This document shows positions 17,029 through 26,181 of a stretch of 64,000 bases of DNA, piece after piece. Within the stretch, counting starts at the first letter, position 1. Every line of letters starts with the position of its first letter. The stretch lies in contig NZ_JBHSNF010000001.1 in the NCBI RefSeq assembly GCF_042657065.1, positions 1,178,001-1,242,000 of the forward strand, written 5' to 3'. The notes under the pieces are model-generated. The model ran no database searches, was not told where the DNA came from, and was given only the letters and a program-made list of their open reading frames with translations. The position numbers and the translations under genes are program-made. The DNA is from Rhodanobacter ginsengisoli (GTDB taxonomy: Bacteria; Pseudomonadota; Gammaproteobacteria; Xanthomonadales; Rhodanobacteraceae).

Positions 17029-18054
17029 ATGAACATCCATGATGGCGGGCGACTGCGCCTGCAGGCGACGCTCAAGAGCTGGGCGATCACTGCCCCGTTT
17101 CACATCACCGGCTACACCTTCAACGCGTTCGACGCGCTGATCGTCGAATTGACCGATGAGCGGGGCATGACGGGTCGCGGCGAAGCGCAGGGCGTCTACT
17201 ACCTCAAGGACACGCCGGTCACGATGCTGGCGCAGATCGAGGCGTTGCGCGCGCAGATCGAGGCGGGTATCAGTCGCGAGGCATTGCAGCAGCTGCTGCC
17301 GGCCGGCGGGGCGCGCAACGTGCTGGACTGTGCGATGTGGGACCTCGAATCCAAGCGCGCCGGCAAGCCCGTCTGGCAGCTGGCCGGGCTGCACGCGCCG
17401 AAACCGCTGCTGACGACCTACACGCTGGGCGCGGAGGACCCCGCGGCGATGGCCGAACGCGCGGGCGCTTACGCGACGGCGCGCGCGATCAAGCTCAAGC
17501 TCACCGACGACGATCGCAACGCCGAGCGTGTGCTTGCGGTGCGCAAGGCGCGTCCGGACGTGTGGCTCATGGTCGATGCCAACCAGGGTTTCACCCGCGA
17601 GTCGTTCGCGCGGCTGCTGCCCACCCTGGTGGAGGCCCGCGTGGACGTGGTCGAGCAGCCGTTTCCGGTCGGCAGCGAGGCGTGGCTGGACGGCCTGGAG
17701 CGACCCATCCGCATCGCAGCGGATGAAAGCGTGCAGGATCGCAGCGACCTGGCCGGGGTGGTCGGCCGCGTCGACGTCATCAACATCAAGCTGGACAAGT
17801 GCGGTGGACTGACCGAGGCGCTGGCGATCGCCGCGGAGGCGCGCAAGCTCGGTTTCGAATTGATGGTGGGCAACATGGGCGGTTCGTCGCTGGCCATGGC
17901 GCCGGCTTTCGTGGTCGGCCAGTTGTGCGACGTGGTGGACCTCGACGGCCCGATCAGCCTGATCGAGGATTACCAGCCATCGGTAGTGTACGAGGGCGGT
18001 ACCATCTGGTGTCCCGACACCCTCTGGGGCGGTCCGCTGGCGGTCGCGGCATAG
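17029..18054 (+). CDS. dgcA: Enolase-superfamily dipeptide epimerase / N-acetyl-D-Glu racemase (DgcA-like)
   Basis: A 341-residue member of the muconate-lactonizing/enolase superfamily. Catalytic KxK is at 155/157 (IKLKLT). Mg2+ ligands are Asp183 (VDANQG), Glu209 (VEQPF) and Asp232-Glu233 (AADES). The second Lys region is INIKLDKCGG (254-257). The closest families known to me are L-Ala-D/L-Glu epimerases and DgcA, which racemises N-acetyl-D-glutamate to the L form after DgcN acetylates D-glutamate. A DUF1611/DgcN gene is in the same cluster, which favours the DgcA reading. A cytoplasmic location is expected, as no signal peptide is seen. Confidence 0.82.
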   Translation: MNIHDGGRLRLQATLKSWAITAPFHITGYTFNAFDALIVELTDERGMTGRGEAQGVYYLKDTPVTMLAQIEALRAQIEAGISREALQQLLPAGGARNVLDCAMWDLESKRAGKPVWQLAGLHAPKPLLTTYTLGAEDPAAMAERAGAYATARAIKLKLTDDDRNAERVLAVRKARPDVWLMVDANQGFTRESFARLLPTLVEARVDVVEQPFPVGSEAWLDGLERPIRIAADESVQDRSDLAGVVGRVDVINIKLDKCGGLTEALAIAAEARKLGFELMVGNMGGSSLAMAPAFVVGQLCDVVDLDGPISLIEDYQPSVVYEGGTIWCPDTLWGGPLAVAA

Positions 18055-18088
18055 TGGGCGCGTGCAATCAGCGAGGAGACCCGCCGGC

Positions 18089-19414
18089 ATGATGTCCTTC
18101 GCAACGGCGCCATCGACGGAGAAAAACTGGTTCGGCCATCCGCGCGGCCTGAGCATCCTGTTCCTGACCGAGATGTGGGAGATGTTCTCCTTCTTCGGCA
18201 TGCGCGCGATCTTGGTCTATTACATGACCAAGCATCTGGACATGGACCAGGAATACGCCTCGCTGGTCTACGGGGCGTATGCGGCCTTCGTCTACTTCAC
18301 CCCGGTGTTCGGCGGGATGATCGCGGACCGTTGGCTGGGCAAGACCCGCGCCGTGGTGATCGGCGGTTCGGCGATGGCGCTCGGCCACTTCATGATGTCG
18401 TCCGAGGCCTTGTTCTACCCGGCGCTGTGCATGATCGCGCTGGGCAATGGGCTGTTCCTGCCCAGCCTGGCCAGCCAGATCGAAGGCCTGTATCGCGACG
18501 GCGATGTGCGCAGCAAGAGTGCGTACAACATCTATTACGTCGGCATCAACCTGGGCGGTTTCCTGGCGCCGCTGGTATGCGGCACCCTGGGCGAGGCCTA
18601 TGGCTGGCACTGGGGTTTCGCGGCGGCCGGTTTCGGCATGCTGCTGTCGCTGGTGATCTATCTGTCCGGTCGCCGTTACCTGCCACCGGAGCCCGCGCGC
18701 GGGGTCGACGCCCGCGCGGCGCGACCGCCGATGGATCGCGCCGCGCGGGATCGGTTTGCCCTGCTGATCGGCATCGCCGCGATCGTGGTGATCTTCCGTG
18801 GTGCCTACGAGCAGAACGGCAACACCATCGCGCTGTGGGCGGATACCGGCATCGACCGCCAGCTGGCGTCCGGCTGGGTGATACCGATGACCTGGTTCCA
18901 GTCGATCAATTCGCTGGCGGTGTTCGCGTTCACGCCGTTGCTGGTCGCCCGCTGGACGAGGCTGGCCCGGCGCGGGATCTCGACACCGTTGCTGGGCCGG
19001 ATGGCGTTCGGTGCGGCGATCGTGGCAGCGTCCTATGTGGCGCTGGGCCTGGTCGCCGCCTGGAGCGAGGCACGCGGCGTACGCGCCAGCTGGGTCTGGC
19101 TGTTCGCCTGGTTCATCGTGTTCACCATCGGCGAGCTGTACATCCTGCCGACCGGGCTGGCCCTGTTCGGGCGGATGGCGCCGGAGGGCTTTCGTGCCAC
19201 CAGCATCGCCACCTGGTTCTTCGCCGGGTTTTTCGGCAACCTGCTGGCCGGTGGCCTCGGCACGCTGTGGAGCTTCGTCACGCACGGCTGGTTCTTCGCG
19301 TTGATCGGCGCAGTGGCCGGCGTGTCGGCCATACTCCTGTATATGCTGAGCCGTCGCCTCGGCGATGTGGAAGTGCATGCAGCCGCCGCCGCGAAGGTCG
19401 TACTTGCCCGATGA
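18089..19414 (+). CDS. POT-family proton-coupled peptide transporter
   Basis: A 441-residue inner-membrane transporter. The signature LTEMWEMFSFFGMRAILVYY at residues 24-43 is a variant of the POT/PTR2 motif ExxERFxYY, and the loop GGMIADRWLGKTR follows. About twelve hydrophobic segments are seen, with the POT-typical YNIYYVGINLGGF in the middle. POT transporters import di- and tripeptides with protons. The start at 18089 has GAGGAG 10 bases upstream; a GTG at 18062 is less likely. Its stop overlaps the RpiR gene start by 4 bp. In this cluster it should carry D-amino-acid dipeptides from periplasm to cytoplasm, which is inference. Confidence 0.87.
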   Translation: MMSFATAPSTEKNWFGHPRGLSILFLTEMWEMFSFFGMRAILVYYMTKHLDMDQEYASLVYGAYAAFVYFTPVFGGMIADRWLGKTRAVVIGGSAMALGHFMMSSEALFYPALCMIALGNGLFLPSLASQIEGLYRDGDVRSKSAYNIYYVGINLGGFLAPLVCGTLGEAYGWHWGFAAAGFGMLLSLVIYLSGRRYLPPEPARGVDARAARPPMDRAARDRFALLIGIAAIVVIFRGAYEQNGNTIALWADTGIDRQLASGWVIPMTWFQSINSLAVFAFTPLLVARWTRLARRGISTPLLGRMAFGAAIVAASYVALGLVAAWSEARGVRASWVWLFAWFIVFTIGELYILPTGLALFGRMAPEGFRATSIATWFFAGFFGNLLAGGLGTLWSFVTHGWFFALIGAVAGVSAILLYMLSRRLGDVEVHAAAAAKVVLAR

Positions 19415-20352
19415 GCACCGAAATGATCAAGGATCTGCAGAGCAAGCTGAAAAGCCGCTGGGAGACGTTCACCACGTCCGAGCAGAAGATCGCCGCCTAT
19501 CTCCTGCACAACATCAGCGGCGTGCCGTTCGAGACCGCTGCATCGCTGGGACGACGCGTGGGCGTCAGCCCGATGACGGTGGGGCGCTTCCTGCGCACGC
19601 TCGGTTACGCCGGTCTCGATGCGTTGAAGAAGGAGCTGCGTGGCGGCGCGCCCTGGTTGCAGCTGTACAAGAACCCCGACCAGGCCGGCGATCCCGCCAC
19701 GATGTCGGAAAGCCTGAAATCGGAAATCCGTGGCATCACGACGGCGCATGCACTGACCCGCACGGCCGAATGGAAGTCCATCGTCAGGATGCTGGTGGAT
19801 GCCGATCGCGTCTCGGTCGCCAGCTTCCACCAGGGGCGCTTCCTCGGCCTGGGTTTCGCCAGCCTGCTGCAGCACGTCAAGCCGCGCACCCGATTCGACG
19901 AGGGACTGGACGGCGCCTACACCGACCTGTTGCTGGATTCGACCGAAAAGAGCTGCGTGCTGCTGATCGATTTCCGGCGCTACTCGCGGCATTTCCGCAT
20001 CCTGGCCGAGGAGGCGGTGGCGCGCGGCATTCCATTGGCCATCATCACGGACAGCCAGTGCTACTGGGCACGCCAGCTCACCGACCACGTGCTGATGCTG
20101 CCTGTCGACATGGAACGCCCGTGGCACAACTTCACGGCGGCCAACAGTCTGCTGAGCCTGCTGATCGGCGCGGTAACCCGCGAACAGGGCGACATGTTCG
20201 ACCGTATCGGCGACATCACCCAGTTGCGGCAGAAGCTGGTGGGCTACGTCGAGGCACCGGTCGTGGAAAAGCGCGGCGCGGGAGGCGACACGAGCCCGCC
20301 GAAAGCCGGCAAGCGCGGCAGCGGCAAGCGTCGCGGCAAGCCGAAGGCCTGA
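19411..20352 (+). CDS. MurR/RpiR-family transcriptional regulator
   Basis: A 313-residue regulator. The N-terminal HTH_6 domain has a recognition region of about residues 41-68 (ETAASLGRRVGVSPMTVGRF), and a SIS ligand-binding domain spans about 130-270 (SVASFHQGRFLGLG; LLIDFRRYSRHF). The last 40 residues are a very basic Lys/Gly/Arg tail. SIS domains of this family bind phosphosugars or related acids; MurR senses MurNAc-6-phosphate. It overlaps the peptide transporter gene by ATGA, so it is co-expressed with the cluster and is its probable regulator. The inverted repeat at 12516-12537 is the best candidate target. Confidence 0.88.
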   Translation: MSTEMIKDLQSKLKSRWETFTTSEQKIAAYLLHNISGVPFETAASLGRRVGVSPMTVGRFLRTLGYAGLDALKKELRGGAPWLQLYKNPDQAGDPATMSESLKSEIRGITTAHALTRTAEWKSIVRMLVDADRVSVASFHQGRFLGLGFASLLQHVKPRTRFDEGLDGAYTDLLLDSTEKSCVLLIDFRRYSRHFRILAEEAVARGIPLAIITDSQCYWARQLTDHVLMLPVDMERPWHNFTAANSLLSLLIGAVTREQGDMFDRIGDITQLRQKLVGYVEAPVVEKRGAGGDTSPPKAGKRGSGKRRGKPKA

Positions 20353-20415
20353 ATCATTCGCCACACCGACGCCGCGGCGGCCTTCGTCAGGGTCGACAAG
20401 AGAGGAGTGCCATCG

Positions 20416-22050
20416 ATGAACCGTCCATCCCGGGAAAGTTCCGCGTCGCGACTGATGGCGCGCGGCTGGCGCCTGGGCGCGCTCGTTGCGCTGATGCTTT
20501 CGTGGGGCGCGTCGGTGGCAGCGACCGTGCCGGCCGCCTCGGGGCCGGCGCTGGATGCCTTCGCGCGCAAGGCCATGCACACGTTCGCTACACCCGGCAT
20601 GGCGGTGACGGTGGTGCAGGGCGAGACCATCGCCACGCACGCCTACGGCGTGCGCAAGCTCGGCGCCGCGGCGAAAGTGGACGCGCACACGATCTTCCCG
20701 ATCGGTTCCAACACCAAGGCCTTCACCACCGCGGCGCTGGCGATCCTGGTCGATCAGGGCAAGCTGCACTGGGATGACCGCGTGGTCGACAAGCTGCCCG
20801 GCTTTCGCATGTACGACGCCTACGCGTCGAGCGAGATGACGGTGACCGACCTGCTGGTGCATCGCAGCGGGCTCGGTCTGGGCGAGGGCGACCTGATGAT
20901 CTTTCCCACCACCGACCGCACGCGCGCGGAACTGGTGCATGACATCCGCTATCTCAAGCCGGCCCATTCGTTTCGTGCCGATTACGACTACGACAACGTG
21001 CTGTACGTCGTTGCCGGCCAGCTGGTCGAGGCGGTTTCAGGCCAGCGCTGGGAGGACTTCGTGCAGCAGCGCATCCTCGATCCGCTGCAGATGCACGACA
21101 CGCAGACCAGCATCGATGCGCATGCCGGCGACCAGGTGTCGCTGCACGCGAAGAACACCACACCGGTGCGCGGCGTCGGCAGGCAGGCGGTGCTCACGAC
21201 GGTGATGACGGGCAACGTCTTCGCCGCCGCCGGTGCGCTGCAGGTCAGCGCGGCGGACATGGGGCGCTGGCTGCGACTGCAACTGGACGGTGGGCAGCTG
21301 GACAGGGATCGACGGATATTCAGCGTCGCGGCGGCGCAAATGCTGTGGACACCGCAGACGCTGATCCCGGTTGCGGCTGCGCCCAGCGCGATCGCGCTGG
21401 CGCGGCCCCAGTTCGATGCCTATGCGCTGGGCTTCGAGGTGCAGGACTATCGCGGCCACCGGATCATCACCCACCTGGGCGGCGTGCTCGGCGGCTATTC
21501 GGCGGTGGTGATCATTCCGGAGAAGCGTGCGGCGTTTGCCATCATGGTCAACGCCGAAGACGCCGGCACGCTGTTCGCGATGCGCGAGCACCTGCTGGAC
21601 GCCTTGCTTGGCCTGTCCTCGCCGGACTGGATCGCCGGTTACAAGAAGGTATTCGACGGGATCAATGCCCGCGCCGTGGCCACGCTGAAGGCACAGGGCG
21701 CCACCAGCCACCCCGAGCGCGGCCCATCGCTGCCGCTGTCCGGTTACGCCGGGGTCTACCGTGATCCGTGGTACGGCACCGCAACGATCAGTCAGGCCGG
21801 CGGCGACAAGGCCGGGCTGACGATCAGCCTCGATCGTTCGCCGGGTTTGCACGGCCCGCTGGAACACGTCCAGTACGACACCTTCCGCACGCATTGGGCG
21901 ATGCCGGACGTCGAGGACGCCTACGTCACGTTCGCACTGAAGCCCGATGGCGGCATCGAGCGCATGACGATGAAAGCCGTGTCGCCGATCGCCGATTTCA
22001 GCTGGGATTACCAGGATCTGCGTTTCACGCCGGTCAGCGCCGCGAAGTAG
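20416..22050 (+). CDS. Exported beta-lactamase-fold serine hydrolase with DUF3471-like tail
   Basis: A 544-residue periplasmic hydrolase. A twin-Arg-poor signal segment (about 14-37) is followed by a class C beta-lactamase domain with Ser98 in SNTK, Tyr192-Asp-Asn194 as second motif and a HLGG third motif (RIITHLGGVLGG). A C-terminal DUF3471/lipocalin-like beta domain spans about 430-540 (LSGYAGVYRDPWYGT). This architecture occurs in bacterial D-aminopeptidase- and esterase-like proteins. The ATG at 20416 follows AGAGGAG; a GTG three codons earlier is possible. It differs from the other serine hydrolase of the cluster in lacking membrane spans, so the two probably act on different bonds or in different places. 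Confidence 0.85.
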   Translation: MNRPSRESSASRLMARGWRLGALVALMLSWGASVAATVPAASGPALDAFARKAMHTFATPGMAVTVVQGETIATHAYGVRKLGAAAKVDAHTIFPIGSNTKAFTTAALAILVDQGKLHWDDRVVDKLPGFRMYDAYASSEMTVTDLLVHRSGLGLGEGDLMIFPTTDRTRAELVHDIRYLKPAHSFRADYDYDNVLYVVAGQLVEAVSGQRWEDFVQQRILDPLQMHDTQTSIDAHAGDQVSLHAKNTTPVRGVGRQAVLTTVMTGNVFAAAGALQVSAADMGRWLRLQLDGGQLDRDRRIFSVAAAQMLWTPQTLIPVAAAPSAIALARPQFDAYALGFEVQDYRGHRIITHLGGVLGGYSAVVIIPEKRAAFAIMVNAEDAGTLFAMREHLLDALLGLSSPDWIAGYKKVFDGINARAVATLKAQGATSHPERGPSLPLSGYAGVYRDPWYGTATISQAGGDKAGLTISLDRSPGLHGPLEHVQYDTFRTHWAMPDVEDAYVTFALKPDGGIERMTMKAVSPIADFSWDYQDLRFTPVSAAK

Positions 22051-22124
22051 AAATTCCCGGCGAGTCCCCGCTCACGTCGATGTCCAGCGGTGATTCGCGC
22101 GACCAACATCAGGAACCAGGCTGG

Positions 22125-23180
22125 ATGAGCATGCATTCTTCTTCCACGGATTCGCGGGTAGGCGCGCTGCCGCAGCCGTACCTGCTGTTCCTCGGCGACA
22201 CGACCGAGCCGGGTTATGCCAAGACGGCGTTCGGCCTGCGCGACTGGGCGGCGGATCGCTGTGTCGGCGAATGGTCCTGCGGCGCGACGGTCAGCACCGG
22301 CCTGACGACGCTGACACCGGTGGAGGCGCGGGCGCGCGGCGCGCGCGGCCTGGTCATCGGCGTGGCCAATGCGGGTGGCGTCATCCCCGACGGATGGATC
22401 GGCGCCCTGGTCGAAGCGATGGAAGCGGGGCTCGATATCGTCAGCGGCATGCACATGCGCCTGGCGGACATTCCTCAGCTCGCCGCCGCCGCGACGCGCC
22501 TGCGCCGATCCCTGATCGATATCCGCACGCCACCGCACGATATCCCGGTGGCCTCCGGCCGCAAGCGCTCGGGCAAGCGCCTGTTGACCGTCGGTACCGA
22601 TTGCGCGCTGGGCAAGAAGTACACCGCACTGGCATTGGCGCGTGCCTTCGCGGCCCGCGGCGTCGCGGTCGATTTTCGCGCGAGCGGACAGACCGGCATC
22701 CTGATCGCCGGCGGCGGCATACCGCTGGACGCCGTGGTCGCCGATTTCGAGGCCGGGGCGGCCGAGCTGCTGAGTCCCGCGGCCGCGCCGCTGCACTGGG
22801 ACGTGATCGAGGGGCAGGGATCGCTGTTTCATCCGGCCTATGCCGGTGTTTCGCTGGGCCTGCTGCACGGCAGCCAGCCCGACGCCTTCGTGGTCTGCCA
22901 TGAGCCCGGTCGCACGCATGTGCTCGGACATCCGGACTTCGCGCTGCCGGATATCGAGGAGGTGATCGACCTGACCCTCCGGCTCGGCCGGCGTACCAAT
23001 CCGGCCATCCGTTGCGTGGGGGTCAGCCTGAATACGGCGCGACTCGACGCCGATGCGGCGCAGCAGCTCTTTTCGCGCGAGAGCCGGCGGCTCGGCCTGC
23101 CGGTGGCCGACCCGATGCGTGGCGGCGAGGCGTTCGATCGGCTGGTCGCTGCCGCGCTTGAGGAACCGGCGCGGGGATGA
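22125..23180 (+). CDS. dgcN: DUF1611 family protein, DgcN-like N-acetyltransferase
   Basis: A 351-residue cytoplasmic protein of the DUF1611 family. The N-terminal domain (about 17-140) has the LFLGDTTEPGYAKTAFGL opening. A P-loop-like domain begins around residues 155-170 with VGTDCALGKKYTA, and DVIEGQGSLFHP and CHEPGR motifs follow. DgcN, a member of this family, acetylates D-glutamate with acetyl-CoA so that DgcA can racemise it. Other members are annotated only as NAD-dependent epimerase/DUF1611. The length (about 340-350) matches DgcN. Presence of a DgcA-like gene three genes upstream supports the assignment. The start could also be six bases later at 22131. Confidence 0.78.
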   Translation: MSMHSSSTDSRVGALPQPYLLFLGDTTEPGYAKTAFGLRDWAADRCVGEWSCGATVSTGLTTLTPVEARARGARGLVIGVANAGGVIPDGWIGALVEAMEAGLDIVSGMHMRLADIPQLAAAATRLRRSLIDIRTPPHDIPVASGRKRSGKRLLTVGTDCALGKKYTALALARAFAARGVAVDFRASGQTGILIAGGGIPLDAVVADFEAGAAELLSPAAAPLHWDVIEGQGSLFHPAYAGVSLGLLHGSQPDAFVVCHEPGRTHVLGHPDFALPDIEEVIDLTLRLGRRTNPAIRCVGVSLNTARLDADAAQQLFSRESRRLGLPVADPMRGGEAFDRLVAAALEEPARG

Positions 23181-23259
23181 GCGTCGAACATGCACCGCGT
23201 TCGGCTGCACAATGCATTGGGGCTCCCTCGCGCATCCTGAACAACACGAGACAAACGAC

Positions 23260-24612
23260 ATGACGATCAGCAGACGCTCGACCCGGGTATTCGTTGCCGC
23301 GGCGGCACTCCTCGCCACGTTGTGCCTGTCGCCGGCGAAGGCGGCCCCGCCAGGCGACGCGGCGCTCACCGCGCGCGTCGATCGCGTGCTGGCCGGGACG
23401 CCGCTGATCGACGGTCACAACGACCTGCCGTGGGAAATCCGCCAACGTTTCGGCCACGCCGCCGGCGTGGATCTGGGCGCCGGCACCGCGAACCTGCCAC
23501 TGAAGCCGCAAGACGGCAAGATCCCTTCGCCGCTGATGACCGACATCCCCCGCTTGCACAAGGGACATGTCGGTGCGCAGTTCTGGTCGGTGTGGATACC
23601 GCCCACGGTCACCGGTCCGGCAGCGGTGAAGATGACCCTGGAGCAGATCGATATCGTCAAGACCATGGTGGCGCGCTATCCGAAGGATCTGCAGATGGCG
23701 TATTCGGCGGACGACATCCTGCGTGCGTTCAAGGCGGGCCGTGTCGCGTCGCTGATCGGCATCGAGGGTGGTCACCAGATCGACGATTCGCTGCCGGTGC
23801 TGCGTCAGATGTACGCACTCGGTGCGCGCTACATGACGCTGACCCATACCCTGGACAACGACTGGGCGGATTCGGCGACGGATGCGCCGAAGCATCACGG
23901 GCTGACTCCGTTCGGGCGCGCCGTGGTGCACGAGATGAACCGCCTTGGGATGCTGGTCGACCTCAGCCATGTCTCGCCGGACACGATGCGCGCGGCCCTG
24001 CAGACGTCGGCCGCGCCGGTGATCTTTTCGCACTCCGGTGCGCGCGCGCTGGACGATCATCCGCGCGATGTGCCGGACGACGTGCTGAAGTTGGTGGCAG
24101 CCAACCACGGCATCGTCATGGTGACCTTCGCGACGTCTTATGTGTCGGCCGAGCACAATCGCTGGGACGCCGATCGCGCCGCCGAACAGACGCGTTACAA
24201 CGCGCCGCCCTATGCGGGCCTGTACATCGGTCAGCCCGAGCGGGCCAGGGCGGCGCTGGCGGCATGGGATCGCCGTCATCCGCAGCCGGTCGTCACGCTG
24301 GCGATGGTGGCCGATCACATCGAGCACGTGCGAAAGGTGGCGGGAATCGACTGCGTCGGCATCGGTTCCGATTTCGACGGCATTCCCGACACGCCGCGGG
24401 GCCTGGAAGGCGTCGACAAGTTTCCAGCCCTGCTCAAGGAGCTCGCGCGCCGCGGTTGGAGCGATGCGGATCTCGCCAGGCTGGCCGGCGGCAACATGTT
24501 GCGGGTGATGCGCGAGGCCGCCGCGGTGGCCGTTCGGTTGCAGGCCACCGAACCGCCCTCATCGGCGACGATCAAGCCATCGGACGCCGGCATGGAAAAG
24601 AACCCGGGGTGA
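23260..24612 (+). CDS. Membrane dipeptidase, M19 (renal dipeptidase) family
   Basis: A 450-residue exported zinc peptidase. A signal peptide (about 1-28, ending AKA) precedes the TIM-barrel metal-binding sequence: DGHND (51-55), the bridging Glu in IEGGHQ, SHSGARA for the second His, and IGSDFDG near the end. M19 enzymes hydrolyse dipeptides and tolerate or prefer a C-terminal D-residue, in contrast to most peptidases. Placing one at the end of a cluster with D-Glu enzymes fits cleavage of D-amino-acid dipeptides in the periplasm. The gap to DgcN is 79 bp, with no strong terminator seen in between. The region 24613-24843 behind it holds nothing I recognise. Confidence 0.92.
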   Translation: MTISRRSTRVFVAAAALLATLCLSPAKAAPPGDAALTARVDRVLAGTPLIDGHNDLPWEIRQRFGHAAGVDLGAGTANLPLKPQDGKIPSPLMTDIPRLHKGHVGAQFWSVWIPPTVTGPAAVKMTLEQIDIVKTMVARYPKDLQMAYSADDILRAFKAGRVASLIGIEGGHQIDDSLPVLRQMYALGARYMTLTHTLDNDWADSATDAPKHHGLTPFGRAVVHEMNRLGMLVDLSHVSPDTMRAALQTSAAPVIFSHSGARALDDHPRDVPDDVLKLVAANHGIVMVTFATSYVSAEHNRWDADRAAEQTRYNAPPYAGLYIGQPERARAALAAWDRRHPQPVVTLAMVADHIEHVRKVAGIDCVGIGSDFDGIPDTPRGLEGVDKFPALLKELARRGWSDADLARLAGGNMLRVMREAAAVAVRLQATEPPSSATIKPSDAGMEKNPG

Positions 24613-24843
24613 GGGCGGTCAGCCGTTCGCCATGACCCGATCGGGGCGTGAAGCGCAGGCGGGTGCGCCGCGAACCGACTGCTTGCGGGATAGCCGGATC
24701 AACGATGGTCCGGGTGGGTCGGGACTGCGTTGAAGGCATGGCGCCGGCGGGAGCGTACGCGGCGCGGAGACGTGCCGGCCTCCTTCAGGACGGGAAAACC
24801 TGCCTCCAGCGGCCTCTTGCCACGGGCGCCGATGTCCGCAGCT

Positions 24844-25467
24844 TCAGCACTGCACCCGGCCACCGGCAAGCTGGGTGCACGGATGGAAGACCGGCGCTTT
24901 CGGCTCGTGGTCATGATCGCCATCGTGATCGCCGTCATGATGGTGGTGGCGTTCACGGTAGGGCGGAGCCGTGCCCCAGTAGGCCGGCGGATAGCTGTCG
25001 ACCGGCTGGGTCAGCTCGTCGCGATACTGCTCGTTCTGCTGGCGCAGGGCTTCGTTCTCGGCCGCCAATTGCTCGCGGCTGGCAGCCTGCTCGGCCAGCG
25101 TCTGCTGCCGTGCCTGCTCCTCGCGCTGCTGCTCGGCCAGCATCTCGTCCTGCTGATGTTGTGCTTTCTCTTCCATGTCCTGCTGATAGGCGGCAAGCCG
25201 CTCCTTGAAGAGCGCCTCGAGATGGCGGGCATCGGCGTATTGCCTGGCGCGGTCCTGCTGACCCAGCCGCAGGTACTGGTCGATGATTTCGCCGTCGTCG
25301 GCCTTGTGCAGCAATTCGCCCTTGCCGCCGGGGCAGGGGTGGTCGGTGTAGGCGACCGTTCCGGCCTGGGAACATTTGTAGATGTTCTGCGCCATGGCGG
25401 GGGACGCCCCGGCCAGCAGCAGGACGGTGACAGCCAGGAAACGCATGCCGGGGCGAGAGGTCTTCAT
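24844..25467 (-). CDS. DUF4124 domain protein with coiled coil and His/Asp-rich tail
   Basis: A 207-residue exported protein. The signal peptide (about 8-27, ending AMA) is followed by a DUF4124 module (NIYKCSQAGTVAYTDHPCPGG, with its two Cys). A long Gln/Glu-rich helix, probably a coiled coil, spans about 75-155. A Pro/Tyr-rich stretch and a C-terminal segment with four consecutive His followed by alternating Asp-Gly-His (HHHHDGDHDG type) come next. DUF4124 proteins are common, poorly understood periplasmic proteins of Xanthomonadales. The tail could bind Zn or Ni, which is inference from composition. The start at 25467 is set by the signal peptide; the longer frame to 25623 is not family-like. 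Transcription is away from the adjacent pnuC gene. Confidence 0.82.
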   Translation of the reverse strand: MKTSRPGMRFLAVTVLLLAGASPAMAQNIYKCSQAGTVAYTDHPCPGGKGELLHKADDGEIIDQYLRLGQQDRARQYADARHLEALFKERLAAYQQDMEEKAQHQQDEMLAEQQREEQARQQTLAEQAASREQLAAENEALRQQNEQYRDELTQPVDSYPPAYWGTAPPYRERHHHHDGDHDGDHDHEPKAPVFHPCTQLAGGRVQC

Positions 25468-25561
25468 GGTGGGGCTATTCTGCACCAAGGCGGCGTAATG
25501 AAAATGTTGACGGACGACAAGGGCGCGCGGGCGGCATCCGGGCCGATGGCAGCGGGGCCGC

Positions 25562-26179
25562 TCAGAGCGGCGCCGTACCGGATTCGGGCGCGGCATCCAG
25601 CGGGTCGGTCCGCCCACTGCCATCGTCCGCGGCAGCCACTCGCCATGCCCGCAGCCCCATGATCGCCAGCACGATGAACCCCGCGTACAGCACCGACGTG
25701 ATCATCAGGTGCTTGTAGACGTACTCGCCCACGTAGATCACGTCGACCGCGATCCACAGCCACCACGCGGCGATGTGCCGGCGACCCTGCCACCACTGGG
25801 CGACCAGGCTGAAACTGGTCAGTGCGGCGTCGAGCCAGGGCAGCGCGGCATCGGTGTAGCGGTGCATCGCGAAGCCGAGCGCCAGTGCGCCGGCGATGCC
25901 GATGACGACGTGCAGCGCGGCCTGGCCGGGCGGCAGCGCGGCCACGCGGACGCGGCCGTCCTCGCCGAGGTTGCGCAGCCAGCGGTGCCAGCCATAAACG
26001 ATCAGCACCGCGAAGGCGCCCTGCAGCAGGGCGTCGGAATACAGTTTGGCGTCGACGAAGATCCAGCCGTAGACCAATACGGAAATCAGGCCGATCGGCC
26101 AGCACCACGGCTTGCGCTGGGCGGTGAGCCACACTGCCCAGGCACTGATGATGGCGCCGGCGAGCTCGACCCAGGACAT
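25562..26179 (-). CDS. PnuC-family transporter, probable thiamine transporter PnuT
   Basis: A 205-residue inner-membrane protein of the PnuC fold with about seven hydrophobic segments. It has the opening SWVELAGAIISAWAVWLTAQ, the WPIGLISVLVYGWIF segment and a C-terminal WLWIAVDVIYVGEY motif. PnuC imports nicotinamide riboside; PnuT members import thiamine by facilitated diffusion. It starts 2 bp behind a TonB receptor gene that is preceded by a TPP riboswitch, so thiamine or a precursor is the likely substrate here. Uptake would be completed by a cytoplasmic kinase that traps thiamine. Confidence 0.86.
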   Translation of the reverse strand: MSWVELAGAIISAWAVWLTAQRKPWCWPIGLISVLVYGWIFVDAKLYSDALLQGAFAVLIVYGWHRWLRNLGEDGRVRVAALPPGQAALHVVIGIAGALALGFAMHRYTDAALPWLDAALTSFSLVAQWWQGRRHIAAWWLWIAVDVIYVGEYVYKHLMITSVLYAGFIVLAIMGLRAWRVAAADDGSGRTDPLDAAPESGTAPL

Positions 26180-26181
26180 CG

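Noticed and set aside
14959..22050. Antibiotic-resistance beta-lactamases.
   Set aside because: Both hydrolases share only the fold motifs. Their extra domains and metabolic neighbourhood point to peptide or ester hydrolysis, and class C resistance enzymes are shorter, single-domain proteins.
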